Source: Thermoguttaceae bacterium
Lineage (GTDB): Bacteria; Planctomycetota; Planctomycetia; Pirellulales; Thermoguttaceae
Reading direction: 5' to 3'
NCBI GenBank assembly: GCA_017447745.1
Contig: JAFSMW010000186.1
Span: 1 to 32,630 of the forward strand
Length of the DNA stretch: 32,630 nucleotides
The notes under the pieces were generated by a model, which saw only the letters and a list, made by a program, of their open reading frames with translations, made no database searches and was not told the origin of the DNA. Made by a program: the position numbers and the translations under genes. Positions 25,226 through 32,630 of the stretch are shown piece after piece. Numbering within the stretch: position 1 is the first letter of the stretch; every line of letters begins with the position of its first letter.

Positions 25226-25264
25226 AGCTTCTAGCTTCTAGCTAATAGCTAAAAGCTAACTGCT
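25226..25264. repeat. AGCTAATAGCTAAAAGCTAA-type short repeat
   Basis: Repeated TTCTAGC, TAATAGC and TAAAAGC heptamers lie between the membrane protein and helicase genes. The end of the unit touches the stop codon of the membrane protein gene. Confidence 0.7.
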
Positions 25265-25682
25265 ATTGCTTCGGGAATGCAATCTGAAGTATCTGCTCAA
25301 CCTGTTGAGCGTCGAGCTTTCTCTGATTGTACCAGCCGCGGCTGCAAATTACGCCGCTGGGAGTAAGCGTAAAGGAATCGGGAGCAGCTTTGACGTATTT
25401 CAATTCAATTTTGGCAAGCTCTGTTTTGTTCTGTAAATTCTCATACGGAGCAGAGTCAATTATCTTGGCGATTTGCAAAGCCTGGTTTGCATTGAGTTCT
25501 TGCTCTTGAGTATTATTACCTGTGTTTTGAATTTCGATCGCTTTGCCGCCAGAGGGAACGAGTTCTTCCAAACTCCGGTTTGCAAGATGAAATGACAGAT
25601 ATATAAAAACTATCAGCATCAAAAACAGACTGCCTGCATGTAAAATCGTAGCGCGACGAAGGAATATCCGTTTACGTGGCAT
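25263..25682 (-). CDS. Membrane-anchored hypothetical protein (139 aa)
   Basis: I do not recognise this protein. Residues 1-12 are very basic (MPRKRIFLRRAT) and are followed by one hydrophobic helix (about 15-33, HAGSLFLMLIVFIYLSFHLA). This predicts a single-pass, N-in membrane protein with a periplasmic domain of about 105 residues. That domain has a Gln/Asn-rich stretch and two cysteine-poor helical segments (ANQALQIAKIIDS, AQQVEQILQIAFPKQ). The ATG at 25682 has no clear Shine-Dalgarno sequence. It runs in the same direction as the helicase, 71 nt upstream of it, separated by short repeats, so co-transcription is possible. Confidence 0.65.
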   Translation of the reverse strand: MPRKRIFLRRATILHAGSLFLMLIVFIYLSFHLANRSLEELVPSGGKAIEIQNTGNNTQEQELNANQALQIAKIIDSAPYENLQNKTELAKIELKYVKAAPDSFTLTPSGVICSRGWYNQRKLDAQQVEQILQIAFPKQ

Positions 25683-26313
25683 GGGGGAGTAAAAAAGGAA
25701 TGGGGAATAGGGAGTGGAGAATAGTTAGGAGTGAGGAGGGAGGAGTGAGGAGTTATTGAAGCGCTTTGCATCCTACTGCCTATTGCCTACTGCCTACTGT
25801 CTATATTTTACTCAAGTAATTCTTTTCGTCAAGATGTAATATTTGCGGATAATGCGGAAAAACGGAATATAAGGCGATAATCACTCTCGTTAAAATAGGA
25901 AATATACAGAATGAAACGAGTTTTTTACGAATCAGGCGGAATAAAATAATAAATGAGAATATTTTTAGGGTATGGCGAACCTTCTTTGACCTGCTCGTGA
26001 ACATGGGGGAGCCGTCTCGCGGCAGTCCCCTGCCGCCCAACCGCGCAGCGGTTGTATTGCGGACAGGATATCCGCGAACCCGCAGGTCGGAGGGGCTTTT
26101 CGTACTATCAAGATTTTGGGAAGCTTCCGTCCACCCGCTATCAATGATTTCTTCTTCCTCCCCCTTGCTTTTTCTTAAATTGAGATTATAATTTTGAAAA
26201 CAATTAAGGAAATTTTATCAAAAAAATTTGCAAAAGATTGTTTGATAATTGGAAGATAATTTGGTACATAATTCCAATAATCGTTTTACCCCATTTTTAC
26301 AAGGAGTTAGATT
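25683..26313. other. 631-nt gap with purine-rich and GGCARTA repeats and palindromes
   Basis: 25690-25755 is a purine-rich run of GGGGAATA, GGGAGTG and GAGGAGT units. 25770-25803 is a GGCARTA heptamer block in reverse orientation (CCTACTGCCTATTGCC). 25805-25975 is AT-rich with no supportable gene. 26000-26085 holds GC-rich palindromes, including GGCAGTCCCCTGCCG, CCGCGCAGCGG and GCGGACAGGATATCCGC. 26165-26300 is AT-rich and probably contains the rubrerythrin promoter. Confidence 0.55.
26242..26270 (+). promoter_or_regulatory. Candidate promoter for the rubrerythrin gene
   Basis: TTGATA (26242-26247), a 17-nt spacer and TACATA (26265-26270) lie 44 nt before the start codon. Two GATAATT-like half sites (26244 and 26255) overlap the spacer and might bind a Fur/PerR-type regulator. 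The resemblance is weak. Confidence 0.4.
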
Positions 26314-26868
26314 ATGGCTAAATTTGTATGCCCAGCTTGTGGTTACGTTTACGAAGGCGATGCGGCTCCGGAAAAATGCCCTCAGTGCGGCGTTCCCGGC
26401 AGCAAATTCACCAAGATGGATGAAGCCTCAACCGGCGCTGCCTATGCAACCGTTCACTCAATCGGCGACGGCAAAGTTGACGATCAGGAAATCATGGACG
26501 GTCTTCGCGCCAATTTCAACGGCGAATGCACCGAAGTTGGAATGTATCTGGCGATGAGCCGTCAGGCGGAACGAGAAGGTTATCCGGAAATCGCTGAAGC
26601 GTTCAAACGTTACGCTTTTGAAGAAGCCGAACACGCCGCCAAGTTTGCTGAACTGTTGGGCGAAGTCCTCGTTCCTTGCACAAAGACGAATCTTCAGATG
26701 CGCGCTGAAGCGGAAGCGGGCGCCTGCGCTGGAAAATTCGAATTGGCTAAACGCGCCAAACAGCTCGGATTCGACGCTATTCACGACACCGTCCACGAGA
26801 TGGCAAAAGACGAGGCTCGACACGGAGCGGGTTTTGCCGGATTGCTCAAGCGATTCTTCGAAAAATAA
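26314..26868 (+). CDS. Reverse rubrerythrin (N-terminal rubredoxin, C-terminal diiron domain)
   Basis: Rubrerythrins reduce hydrogen peroxide with electrons from NAD(P)H through a rubredoxin iron centre and a diiron site, protecting anaerobes from oxygen. In this 184-residue protein the rubredoxin-like part comes first, with [12 protein letters not shown] and KCPQCG (cysteines 6, 9, 22 and 25), the order called reverse rubrerythrin. The ferritin-like four-helix domain follows, with diiron ligand segments [26 protein letters not shown] and [10 protein letters not shown]. All expected ligands appear present. AAGGAG lies 9 nt before the ATG, the best ribosome binding site in the window, suggesting high expression. 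A terminator follows, so it is monocistronic. It suggests an anaerobic or microaerophilic lifestyle, which is inference. Confidence 0.93.
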   Translation: MAKFVCPACGYVYEGDAAPEKCPQCGVPGSKFTKMDEASTGAAYATVHSIGDGKVDDQEIMDGLRANFNGECTEVGMYLAMSRQAEREGYPEIAEAFKRYAFEEAEHAAKFAELLGEVLVPCTKTNLQMRAEAEAGACAGKFELAKRAKQLGFDAIHDTVHEMAKDEARHGAGFAGLLKRFFEK

Positions 26869-26935
26869 ACGTTTGGATTGTCAGACGCGCATTTAACCCC
26901 GTCAGACCGATTCCGATTTCGGAACATTCAAATTT

Positions 26936-26966
26936 AGACGCTGTCTTGAAGGCAGCGTCTTTTTTA
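26936..26966 (+). terminator. Rho-independent terminator after the rubrerythrin gene
   Basis: AGACGCTG pairs perfectly with CAGCGTCT around a 9-nt loop and is followed by a run of T residues. It lies 67 nt after the stop codon. Confidence 0.9.
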
Positions 26967-27041
26967 TGGTTTAATCGGGGCGATCTTTACATTCTATTAT
27001 CCAATTGAACGCCACGGCGCCTCGCCGCCCGCCGCCCATTA

Positions 27042-27069
27042 TTGACAACGCTTTTAAATCGATTATAAT
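27042..27069 (+). promoter_or_regulatory. Consensus sigma70-type promoter for purA
   Basis: TTGACA (27042-27047), a 16-nt spacer and TATAAT (27064-27069) match both consensus hexamers exactly. It lies 76 nt before the purA start. Confidence 0.75.
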
Positions 27070-27145
27070 ATATCGGTTTGGAATTCCGATCGAATTAAGT
27101 CAGTCGGAATTGAGTATTTTATTTACACTTTATTGGAATTATATT

Positions 27146-28435
27146 ATGCCGGCTACATGCGTTATCGGTTTACAGTGGGGCGACGAAGCCAAAGGGAAAG
27201 TCGTTGACGTATTAACGCAGAAAAACGAGATTTGCGTGCGGTATCAGGGCGGAGCGAACGCCGGGCATACCGTAAAATTCGACGGTCAGACGTTTAAACT
27301 CTCCCTTATTCCCAGCGGGATTTTTCATCACAACGTTAAAAGCGTTGTTGCCAACGGCGTTGTTCTCGATCCAGCCCGATTTTTGGAGGAAATTGAGGGC
27401 TTGACGTCTCGAGGCGTTCAGGTAGACGCTGATAATCTGGCGTTGTCAAATCGTCTGCACGTGATTATGCCGTGGCATTTTCTGGAAGACCGGATTATGA
27501 ACTCGCTGTGCGCTCACGAGCCGATTGGGTCGACTATGCGCGGCATCGGTCAGTGCTATCGCGATAAAGTCGGGCGGTCGATGGCATTCCGTCTGGGCGA
27601 CTTGTATTTGCCGTCGTTCCCGGAACGGCTTAAAGAAGTTACGCGGATTAAAAATCAGTATCTGTACGGAATGGATCCGGACAGAGGAAAAGAACAGGTT
27701 TCTTATTCTGAAACGCTCGACAAGTATTCCGCTTATGCTGAAAAGCTCAAGCCGATGGTAACCGACACAACGGCGCTTCTTCTCAACGCAGTTGACGCCG
27801 ATAAAAACGTCCTCTTTGAAGGCGCGCAGGGCGCGTTGCTGGATATTGACCACGGCACCTTCCCGTTCGTTACAAGCAGCAACTCCTCTGGAGTGGGCGT
27901 CTGTGCAGGAGCGGGCATTCCCGCCAAGTTTATTAAAAACGTCGTCGGGATTATGAAAGCCTATACGACCCGCGTTGGCGGCGGTCCTTTCCCAACAGAG
28001 CAGGACAACGAAATCGGTCAGCAGATTCGAGACGCCGGGCATGAATACGGCACTGTAACAAAACGTCCGCGTCGCTGCGGCTGGTTTGACGCTGTCGCAA
28101 CTCGATACACGTCCCGGCTTTCAGGCGTTGACACCCTGTCGCTGATGCTGCTTGACGTTTTGGATAAAATGCCGGAAATCTGCGTCTGCACCGCTTACGA
28201 AATCAACGGCGAACGCACGACAGACTTCCCCGCATTGGTTGAAGATCTGTATAACGTCAAGCCGGTTTTTGAAACCATGCCCGGCTGGATGTCCGATACA
28301 ACCGGCTGTCGTTCGTATGACGATTTGCCAGACAACGCCAAGCGTTACGTCGCTCGATTGGAAGAAATTATCGGGGCGAAAATCGGCATCGTTTCCGTCG
28401 GTCCGGACAGAGAACAGACAATATTCAGGGATTAG
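27146..28435 (+). CDS. purA: Adenylosuccinate synthetase PurA
   Basis: PurA makes adenylosuccinate from IMP, aspartate and GTP, the first step from IMP to AMP. The 429-residue protein has normal length. It begins with CVIGLQWGDEAKGKVVDVL, the GTP/IMP loop with the catalytic Asp; Ala replaces the usual second Gly (GDEGKGK). Other family blocks are QGGANAGHTVKF, GSTMRGIGQCYRDKVGRS, LFEGAQGALLDIDHGTFPFVTSSN, YTTRVGGGPFPTE and KRPRRCGWFDAV. I start at ATG 27146 because the family similarity begins there. The open frame extends upstream to 27005, but that runs through the promoter. No Shine-Dalgarno sequence is evident. The TAG stop is the first unit of a GGAAATA repeat. It is followed by asnS on the same strand. 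Confidence 0.96.
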   Translation: MPATCVIGLQWGDEAKGKVVDVLTQKNEICVRYQGGANAGHTVKFDGQTFKLSLIPSGIFHHNVKSVVANGVVLDPARFLEEIEGLTSRGVQVDADNLALSNRLHVIMPWHFLEDRIMNSLCAHEPIGSTMRGIGQCYRDKVGRSMAFRLGDLYLPSFPERLKEVTRIKNQYLYGMDPDRGKEQVSYSETLDKYSAYAEKLKPMVTDTTALLLNAVDADKNVLFEGAQGALLDIDHGTFPFVTSSNSSGVGVCAGAGIPAKFIKNVVGIMKAYTTRVGGGPFPTEQDNEIGQQIRDAGHEYGTVTKRPRRCGWFDAVATRYTSRLSGVDTLSLMLLDVLDKMPEICVCTAYEINGERTTDFPALVEDLYNVKPVFETMPGWMSDTTGCRSYDDLPDNAKRYVARLEEIIGAKIGIVSVGPDREQTIFRD

Positions 28436-28568
28436 GAAATAGGAAATAGGAAATAGGGAATAGGCGGCGAGGCGCCGCTCCCAATCCGCGCTGCCGCGCG
28501 CCTGCCGAAAAACGCTCCCGTTGGTCGCTTCGTTAGCGCCTTTAATTACTCGCAACTCGCATTTTATT
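28431..28568. repeat. GGAAATA heptamers, dispersed repeat copy B and AACTCGC units between purA and asnS
   Basis: GGAAATA units start within the purA stop codon (28433-28463). They run directly into copy B of the dispersed repeat (28464-28529: GCGGCGAGGCGCCGCTCCC... ending CGCTCCCGTTGGTCGCT). AACTCGC units (28549-28560) end 9 nt before the asnS start. No terminator is seen, so purA and asnS may be co-transcribed. Confidence 0.8.
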
Positions 28569-29981
28569 ATGGAAAAATTAACAGTCAAAGAAGCTCGTCA
28601 GGAATCGTCCGCCGGTCAAACGGCGTTGCTGGAAGGCTGGGTTCGATCCCGCCGCGATTCAAAAGCAGGATTCAGTTTTATTGAACTCAACGACGGAACG
28701 AGTCTGGGAAACATCCAGATTCTCGCGCCCAACACGCTGGAAAATTATCAGTCTGACGTCCTCCGTCTGACAACCGGCAGCTCGATTGCCGTTGAAGGCG
28801 AAGTCGTCAAGTCGCCCGGCGCCAAACAGCCGACCGAAGTTCACGCGACGAAAATTACGGTCTACGGCATCGCCGACGCGGAAACGTACCCGATGCAGAA
28901 AAAGCGTCACTCGTTCGAGTACCTTCGCACGGTCGCGCACCTGCGCCCTCGAACCAACACGTTCGGCGCGGTCTTTCGCGTCCGCAACTGCATCTGCCGC
29001 GCCATTCACAACTTCTTCCAGGAAAACGGGTTCCTTTACATTCACACGCCGCTGATTACCGCGTCCGACTGCGAAGGCGCCGGCGAGATGTTTCAGGTAA
29101 CGACGCTCAATCTGGAAGACGTCCCGAGAATCAAGGAAGGTCCAGACGCCGGGAAAATCGATTACGCCCAGGATTTCTTCGGTCGTAAAACCAGCCTGAC
29201 CGTTTCTGGACAGCTGGCGGTGGAAAACTTCGCCTGCGCGCTGGGGAAAGTGTACACGTTCGGTCCCACGTTCCGGGCGGAGAACTCCAACACGTCCCGG
29301 CACCTGTCGGAATTCTGGATGGTCGAGCCGGAAATCGCGTTCGCCCGTCTGCCGGAAAACATGAAGATTGCGGAGAATATGCTCAAGCGAATCTTTTCCG
29401 ACTGCTTAACCTACTGCGCCGAAGACATGGAATTCTTCAACAAGCAAATTGACGAGTCCCATACGCTTATCGACACGCTGACCCACGTTATCAACTCGGA
29501 ATTCGTTCATCTGCCGTATACCGAAGCGATTAAGATTCTGGAATCCAGCGGCCGCAAGTTTGACTTCCCCGTTAAATGGGGCATCGACATGCAGGCGGAA
29601 CACGAACGCTTTTTGACCGAAGAGCATTTCAAAGCGCCGGTCGTTGTAACAGATTACCCGAAGGACATCAAGGCGTTTTACATGTACCTCAACGACGACG
29701 AGAAGACTGTCCGCGCCATGGACGTTTTGGTTCCCGGCATCGGCGAGATTATCGGCGGTTCCGAAAGAGAATACCGTTTGGACGTTCTCAATCGCCGCAT
29801 GGTCGAAATGGGACTCAACCCGGCGGACTACCAATGGTACGCTGACTTGCGCCGTTACGGCACCGTTCCGCACAGCGGATTCGGCCTGGGCTTGGAACGC
29901 GCCGTCATGTACGCCACCGCCATGAGCAACATCCGCGACGTCATTCCGTTCCCGCGCTACCCGGGATCGGCGGAATTTTGA
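28569..29981 (+). CDS. asnS: Asparaginyl-tRNA synthetase AsnS
   Basis: AsnS charges tRNA-Asn with asparagine in the cytoplasm. The 470-residue class II enzyme has an N-terminal OB-fold anticodon-binding domain ([18 protein letters not shown]), motif 1 around [17 protein letters not shown], and motif 2 around [20 protein letters not shown], with EPEIAF after it. Motif 3 is [16 protein letters not shown], followed by the AsnS-type ending [15 protein letters not shown]. The length and the NTSRH and GSAEF signatures favour AsnRS over AspRS. The start at 28569 gives [10 protein letters not shown]; earlier in-frame starts lie in repeat DNA. No Shine-Dalgarno sequence precedes it. A dispersed repeat starts 2 nt after the stop. 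Confidence 0.96.
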   Translation: MEKLTVKEARQESSAGQTALLEGWVRSRRDSKAGFSFIELNDGTSLGNIQILAPNTLENYQSDVLRLTTGSSIAVEGEVVKSPGAKQPTEVHATKITVYGIADAETYPMQKKRHSFEYLRTVAHLRPRTNTFGAVFRVRNCICRAIHNFFQENGFLYIHTPLITASDCEGAGEMFQVTTLNLEDVPRIKEGPDAGKIDYAQDFFGRKTSLTVSGQLAVENFACALGKVYTFGPTFRAENSNTSRHLSEFWMVEPEIAFARLPENMKIAENMLKRIFSDCLTYCAEDMEFFNKQIDESHTLIDTLTHVINSEFVHLPYTEAIKILESSGRKFDFPVKWGIDMQAEHERFLTEEHFKAPVVVTDYPKDIKAFYMYLNDDEKTVRAMDVLVPGIGEIIGGSEREYRLDVLNRRMVEMGLNPADYQWYADLRRYGTVPHSGFGLGLERAVMYATAMSNIRDVIPFPRYPGSAEF

Positions 29982-30326
29982 TGCGGCGAGGCGCCGCTCC
30001 CAGTCCGCGCTACCGCGCGAGACGTGTTATAACCGCTCCCGTTGGTCGCTTACTTATCCCAGTACTAAAGTTTTTTCAAGGCGGGCGACACGCCCGCGAA
30101 CCGGACTCAACCGAGTGCAATTGTTGTATGCCCGGGAACTGACGTTCCCGGCTCGCCTTTCGCTTTGCGTCAATTGCTAATTGCTAATTGACAATTGCTA
30201 ATTCTTCTAATCACTCGTATAATAGATTCTCTTTCTTTTAGGGGCTTTTCAAAGAATCGGAATTTGCTATAATATAAATACAAACAAATAATCCCCGGTT
30301 CGTTTTTTTGAAAGAATATATATCCC
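29982..30326. repeat. 345-nt repeat-rich gap: dispersed repeat copy C, palindromes and AATTGCT heptamers
   Basis: Copy C of the dispersed repeat spans 29983-30050. Palindromes follow: GGGCGACACGCCC (about 30084-30096) and CCGGGAACTGACGTTCCCGG (about 30132-30151). AATTGCT heptamers occupy 30171-30205 and share a 25-nt core with 19189-19223. TGCTATAAT (30265-30273) is an extended -10 element and probably starts transcription of the zinc-ribbon gene. No gene is seen. Confidence 0.75.
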
Positions 30327-31061
30327 ATGGAAAGCAATCCCGTTACTGAAACGCTTCGCGCGCTTTACAGTTTACACAATCGATTTAACGAAATCCATCA
30401 TACGCTGACCAAAGCGCCGAGAATTCTGGCTCTGCATCATCAGAGAGTCGACGCCCAGCAAAAGACGCTTGACGACGCAACCGCTCAGGTTCAGGAACAG
30501 AAAGTACTTGCTGCGACGAAACAGGGTCAGCTCAACGACGGCGAATCAAAAATTAAAAAGCGCGAGTCTCAGCTCATGGAGTGCAAGTCGAACGACGAAT
30601 ACAAAGCGCTTCAGCAAGACATCAAAGCCAGCCAGATGGCAATGAGCGTTCTGTCGGACGAAATTCTCGAAGTCCTCGAAAAGATTGAAGCTCTGGAAGC
30701 GAACGCAGCGAAGGAGAAAGAAAACCTCGAAAAAGTTAAGGCGGAGTTCGAGAAGTTCAAAGCGGACATGGAAGAAAAACGTCCGGCTCTGGAAGAACGT
30801 CGGTCGGAAATTATCGCGAAGCTGAAAGAAGAAGAAAAGAAACTGCCGGCGGAATTCAAAGATTTGTACAATCGCGCGGCGCACAACTCGTTTGCTCGAG
30901 ACGGTCAGTTTGACGTCCTGGCGCCGTTGAACAACGGGGTCTGCGGTCAATGCAACACCGCTCAGGTTAAAAATACTATTTCTCAGGTATACGTCGGCGA
31001 GTTCTGCGTCTGCCAGTCCTGCGGCCGAATCCTGTTCGCGCCGGAAGGCAGATTAGAGTAG
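30327..31061 (+). CDS. Coiled-coil protein with C-terminal C4 zinc ribbon (CT398/zf-RING_7-like)
   Basis: The 244-residue protein is almost entirely helical up to residue 190, with heptad-rich stretches such as KIEALEANAAKEKENLEKVK that should form a long antiparallel coiled coil. The last 45 residues carry a four-cysteine zinc ribbon, GVCGQCN and CQSCGR. This architecture matches the widespread bacterial C4-type zinc-ribbon family (CT398 in Chlamydia), whose members have been linked to envelope or secretion partners; a nucleic-acid role has also been suggested. Exact function is unknown. SQLMECKSNDEYKALQQDI in the centre is the conserved hairpin-turn region. No strong Shine-Dalgarno sequence is seen. 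Its TAG stop is shared with the first unit of a GTAGCGA repeat, and pgsA follows on the same strand. Confidence 0.88.
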   Translation: MESNPVTETLRALYSLHNRFNEIHHTLTKAPRILALHHQRVDAQQKTLDDATAQVQEQKVLAATKQGQLNDGESKIKKRESQLMECKSNDEYKALQQDIKASQMAMSVLSDEILEVLEKIEALEANAAKEKENLEKVKAEFEKFKADMEEKRPALEERRSEIIAKLKEEEKKLPAEFKDLYNRAAHNSFARDGQFDVLAPLNNGVCGQCNTAQVKNTISQVYVGEFCVCQSCGRILFAPEGRLE

Positions 31062-31137
31062 CGAGTAACGAGTAGCGAGTAGCGAGAACGCAAGCGTCTC
31101 ACCAAATCTTCTCGCAACTCGCAACTCGCAACTAACA
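31056..31137. repeat. GTAGCGA and AACTCGC heptamer block
   Basis: Four GTAGCGA/GTAACGA units follow the zinc-ribbon gene stop, which they supply. After a short spacer (31091-31112) three AACTCGC units run in the opposite orientation, making an inverted pair. Confidence 0.8.
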
Positions 31138-31157
31138 ACTTTTTATAGGGTAAGGCC

Positions 31158-31811
31158 ATGGAAGCTCAAACTACAAACTGGAAGAACGTTCCCAACGCGC
31201 TGTCGGCGTTAAGAATCGTACTGGCGATAGTATTATTTGTTTTAATCGGCTTGGCGTCGGCAGACGCGCCGATGTTGTACCTGTCAGCGCTGATCGTGTT
31301 TGTTTTGGCGTCGATTACGGACTTCGTCGACGGTTGGTGGGCGAGACATTATCATCAGGTAACAAAGCTGGGAAGAATTCTCGACCCGTTTGCAGACAAA
31401 ATGCTCATTTGCGGGACGTTTATTTTCTTGTGCGCCATTCCGGAACTGGCAAACGACCCATGCGGCTATCCGACAGGAATGCGTCCGTGGGTGGCGGTTG
31501 TTATCGTTTCCCGAGAACTGATCATCACGATTTTGCGTTCCTATATGGAAGGGCAGGGCATCGACTTTTCCGCCAAATGGGTTGGAAAAATCAAGATGGG
31601 GTTCCAGTGCGTCGCCGCGATTACCGCGCTGCTGTATTTGACGCTGCTTCCGTTTGCCGATAAAATGCCGTGTGAGTATATCCTACCGACCGTTCAATGG
31701 GCGATGATCGTTTCCGTCTGGATTACGGTAATTTCGACCGTCCAGTCAGCGTTGGTTTATGTCCATAAGGCGATTACAGAGTCCGTCAAAAAGGCGGCTG
31801 AATCGAAGTAA
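31158..31811 (+). CDS. pgsA: CDP-diacylglycerol-glycerol-3-phosphate 3-phosphatidyltransferase PgsA
   Basis: PgsA makes phosphatidylglycerol phosphate from CDP-diacylglycerol and glycerol 3-phosphate at the inner membrane. The 217-residue protein has the complete CDP-alcohol phosphatidyltransferase motif, D58-G59-x2-A62-R63-x8-G72-x3-D76-x3-D80 (DGWWARHYHQVTKLGRILDPFADK). Five to six hydrophobic segments are visible, for example IVLAIVLFVLIGLA, LSALIVFVLASI and VAVVIVSRELIITIL. SRELIIT is typical of PgsA rather than PssA. TAAGG lies a few nt before the ATG as ribosome binding site. Upstream repeats separate it from the zinc-ribbon gene, but the shared strand and lack of a terminator allow co-transcription. 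Confidence 0.92.
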   Translation: MEAQTTNWKNVPNALSALRIVLAIVLFVLIGLASADAPMLYLSALIVFVLASITDFVDGWWARHYHQVTKLGRILDPFADKMLICGTFIFLCAIPELANDPCGYPTGMRPWVAVVIVSRELIITILRSYMEGQGIDFSAKWVGKIKMGFQCVAAITALLYLTLLPFADKMPCEYILPTVQWAMIVSVWITVISTVQSALVYVHKAITESVKKAAESK

Positions 31812-32129
31812 TTTTCGTTGTTCCGGCAAGTTGGCGTTTAGCGTTTGTGCGGGTCAGTCCGTTCACGGATTTGACGGATTAAACAGATTTTCACCGATTG
31901 GTTAATTGTTAAATCAATCATCATTTGCACATCATTGGATTTTTAAACACGAAAAACATAAAATTAGCGAAATTTACGAAAAAGTTATTTTTAAAATAAT
32001 CCTTTCGTTTATTTCGTTCTTTTCGTGTATTTCGTGTTAAAAATACTTTTGGGCAGGCAAAATGCCTGTTTTAGTTCACAAGTACTAGCTTGTCGAATGA
32101 AACTTTTTTAATAGAACAATTTTAACGTC
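31812..32129. repeat. 318-nt gap with an imperfect ~40-bp inverted repeat built of ACGAAA units
   Basis: 31940-31984 (AAACACGAAAAAC..., with AGCGAAA and TACGAAA) pairs imperfectly with 32002-32044 (CTTTCGTTTATTTCG... ending TTCGTGTT). Before it, 31862-31895 holds CGGATTTGACGGATTAAACAGATT-like repeated units. After it, 32053-32072 includes GGGCAGGCAAAATGCCTG. No gene is seen, and no clear promoter for galU. Confidence 0.65.
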
Positions 32130-32630
32130 ATGAGCGTAGAATTAGCTGTTATTCCAGTGGCGGGCAGAGGAACCCGTCTGTTGCCATTAACCAAAAGCCA
32201 GCCGAAGGAAATGCTTCCTGTTGGACGCAAGCCGGTGGTTCAGTATGTAGTAGAAGAACTCAACGCCTGCGGAATCAACCGGATGCTGTTTATTACCGGA
32301 CCCGGCAAGACCGCGATTGAAAATCATTTCGACATCGACGCGGAACTGATTGAAAATCTCCGTCGAACGGGCAAAGAAGAGCTGTTGGCGGAACTTGCTT
32401 TTGAACGCGCCAACGTTGAGTATTTCTACACCCGTCAGCGGCGTCAACTGGGGCTGGGACACGCGGTTTTGTGCGCTGCGCCGGTTGTTGGAACGCAGTC
32501 GTTTGTCGTCGCACTGGGAGACTCCATGCTCGGCATGCACGCCAAGGCGAAAGTCGTCGCCCGCATGACGGATGTCTTTGAAGAGCAAAACGCCGACGCG
32601 GTTATCGCCCTGGAAGAAGTCCCGAAAGAA
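32130..32630 (+). CDS. galU: UTP-glucose-1-phosphate uridylyltransferase GalU, 5' part
   Basis: GalU makes UDP-glucose from UTP and glucose 1-phosphate for glycolipid and polysaccharide synthesis. The first 167 residues are visible and the frame is open to the window edge. The nucleotide-binding loop reads VIPVAGRGTRLLPLTKSQPKEMLPV, with the expected GxGTR and PKEMLPV. It is followed by PVVQYVVEELNACGI, RQRRQLGLGHAVLCA and VALGDSML (the metal-binding Asp region). These favour GalU over RfbA-type thymidylyltransferases. The ATG at 32130 has no Shine-Dalgarno sequence. The C-terminal half lies outside the window. Confidence 0.92.
   Translation, partial: MSVELAVIPVAGRGTRLLPLTKSQPKEMLPVGRKPVVQYVVEELNACGINRMLFITGPGKTAIENHFDIDAELIENLRRTGKEELLAELAFERANVEYFYTRQRRQLGLGHAVLCAAPVVGTQSFVVALGDSMLGMHAKAKVVARMTDVFEEQNADAVIALEEVPKE

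Noticed and set aside
25801..26040. 79-codon minus-strand open frame between the membrane protein and rubrerythrin genes
   Set aside because: Its start lies in palindromic repeat DNA and its end in a heptamer array. The hydrophobic middle reflects AT-rich sequence, and no ribosome binding site is visible.
30188..30223. TTGACA and TATAAT upstream of the zinc-ribbon gene as a promoter
   Set aside because: The spacer is 24 nt, too long. The TTGACA belongs to the AATTGCT repeat. The extended -10 at 30265-30273 is a better candidate.

Overview
The window looks like a chromosome segment of a planctomycete (or close PVC relative) of moderate GC content. The main pointers are a DUF1559-type prepilin-like protein with a C-terminal H-X9-DG motif, a very long secretin with an N-terminal repeat region, a secreted PmoA/DUF6807-like protein, a small protein that seems planctomycete-specific, and an lpxB gene for lipid A. 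Genus cannot be read from the sequence. No rRNA, tRNA, CRISPR array, phage or intact transposase gene was seen.

Layout. 1-1299 (-): start of a secreted FG-GAP/DUF6807 protein cut by the window edge. 1587-5121 (+): an mcrB-mcrC pair, a type IV restriction system. 5308-8585 (+): a DsbD-like thiol:disulfide transporter, a 208-bp element with perfect 27-bp inverted ends, and an ABC ATPase. 9302-13162 (+): a 1286-residue secretin, followed by the decayed tail of a second secretin gene and a strong terminator. 13471-14202 (-): a secreted HExxH metallopeptidase. 14374-14640 (+): a small conserved protein. 14899-15981 (-): tsaD. 16428-19015 (+): a SelA-like protein lacking the PLP lysine, translationally coupled to lpxB. 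19246-20409 (+): DUF1559 protein. 20480-20893 (-): unknown protein. 20998-25191 (-): a giant DUF4011-helicase-nuclease, a likely single-gene (Hhe-type) defence protein. 25263-25682 (-): membrane-anchored unknown. 26314-26868 (+): reverse rubrerythrin. 27146-29981 (+): purA and asnS. 30327-31811 (+): a coiled-coil zinc-ribbon protein and pgsA. 32130-end (+): start of galU.

Most genes are housekeeping (tRNA modification, lipid A, purine and phospholipid synthesis, Asn-tRNA charging, envelope redox). Two anti-DNA defence loci, McrBC and the Hhe-like helicase, are embedded among them.

The most unusual property is the intergenic DNA. Most longer gaps hold short tandem repeats with a 7-nt period in several families (GGCARTA, TTGCGAG, AATTGCT, GGAAATA), plus a 63-68 bp dispersed repeat in three copies and several small palindromes. 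The GGCARTA family also lies inside genes: the same in-frame peptide, (S/N)RQE(A/T)VGSS, interrupts both LpxB and the helicase, and the repeat forms the C-terminal tail and stop codon of TsaD. Several other genes end at a TAG supplied by the first repeat unit.
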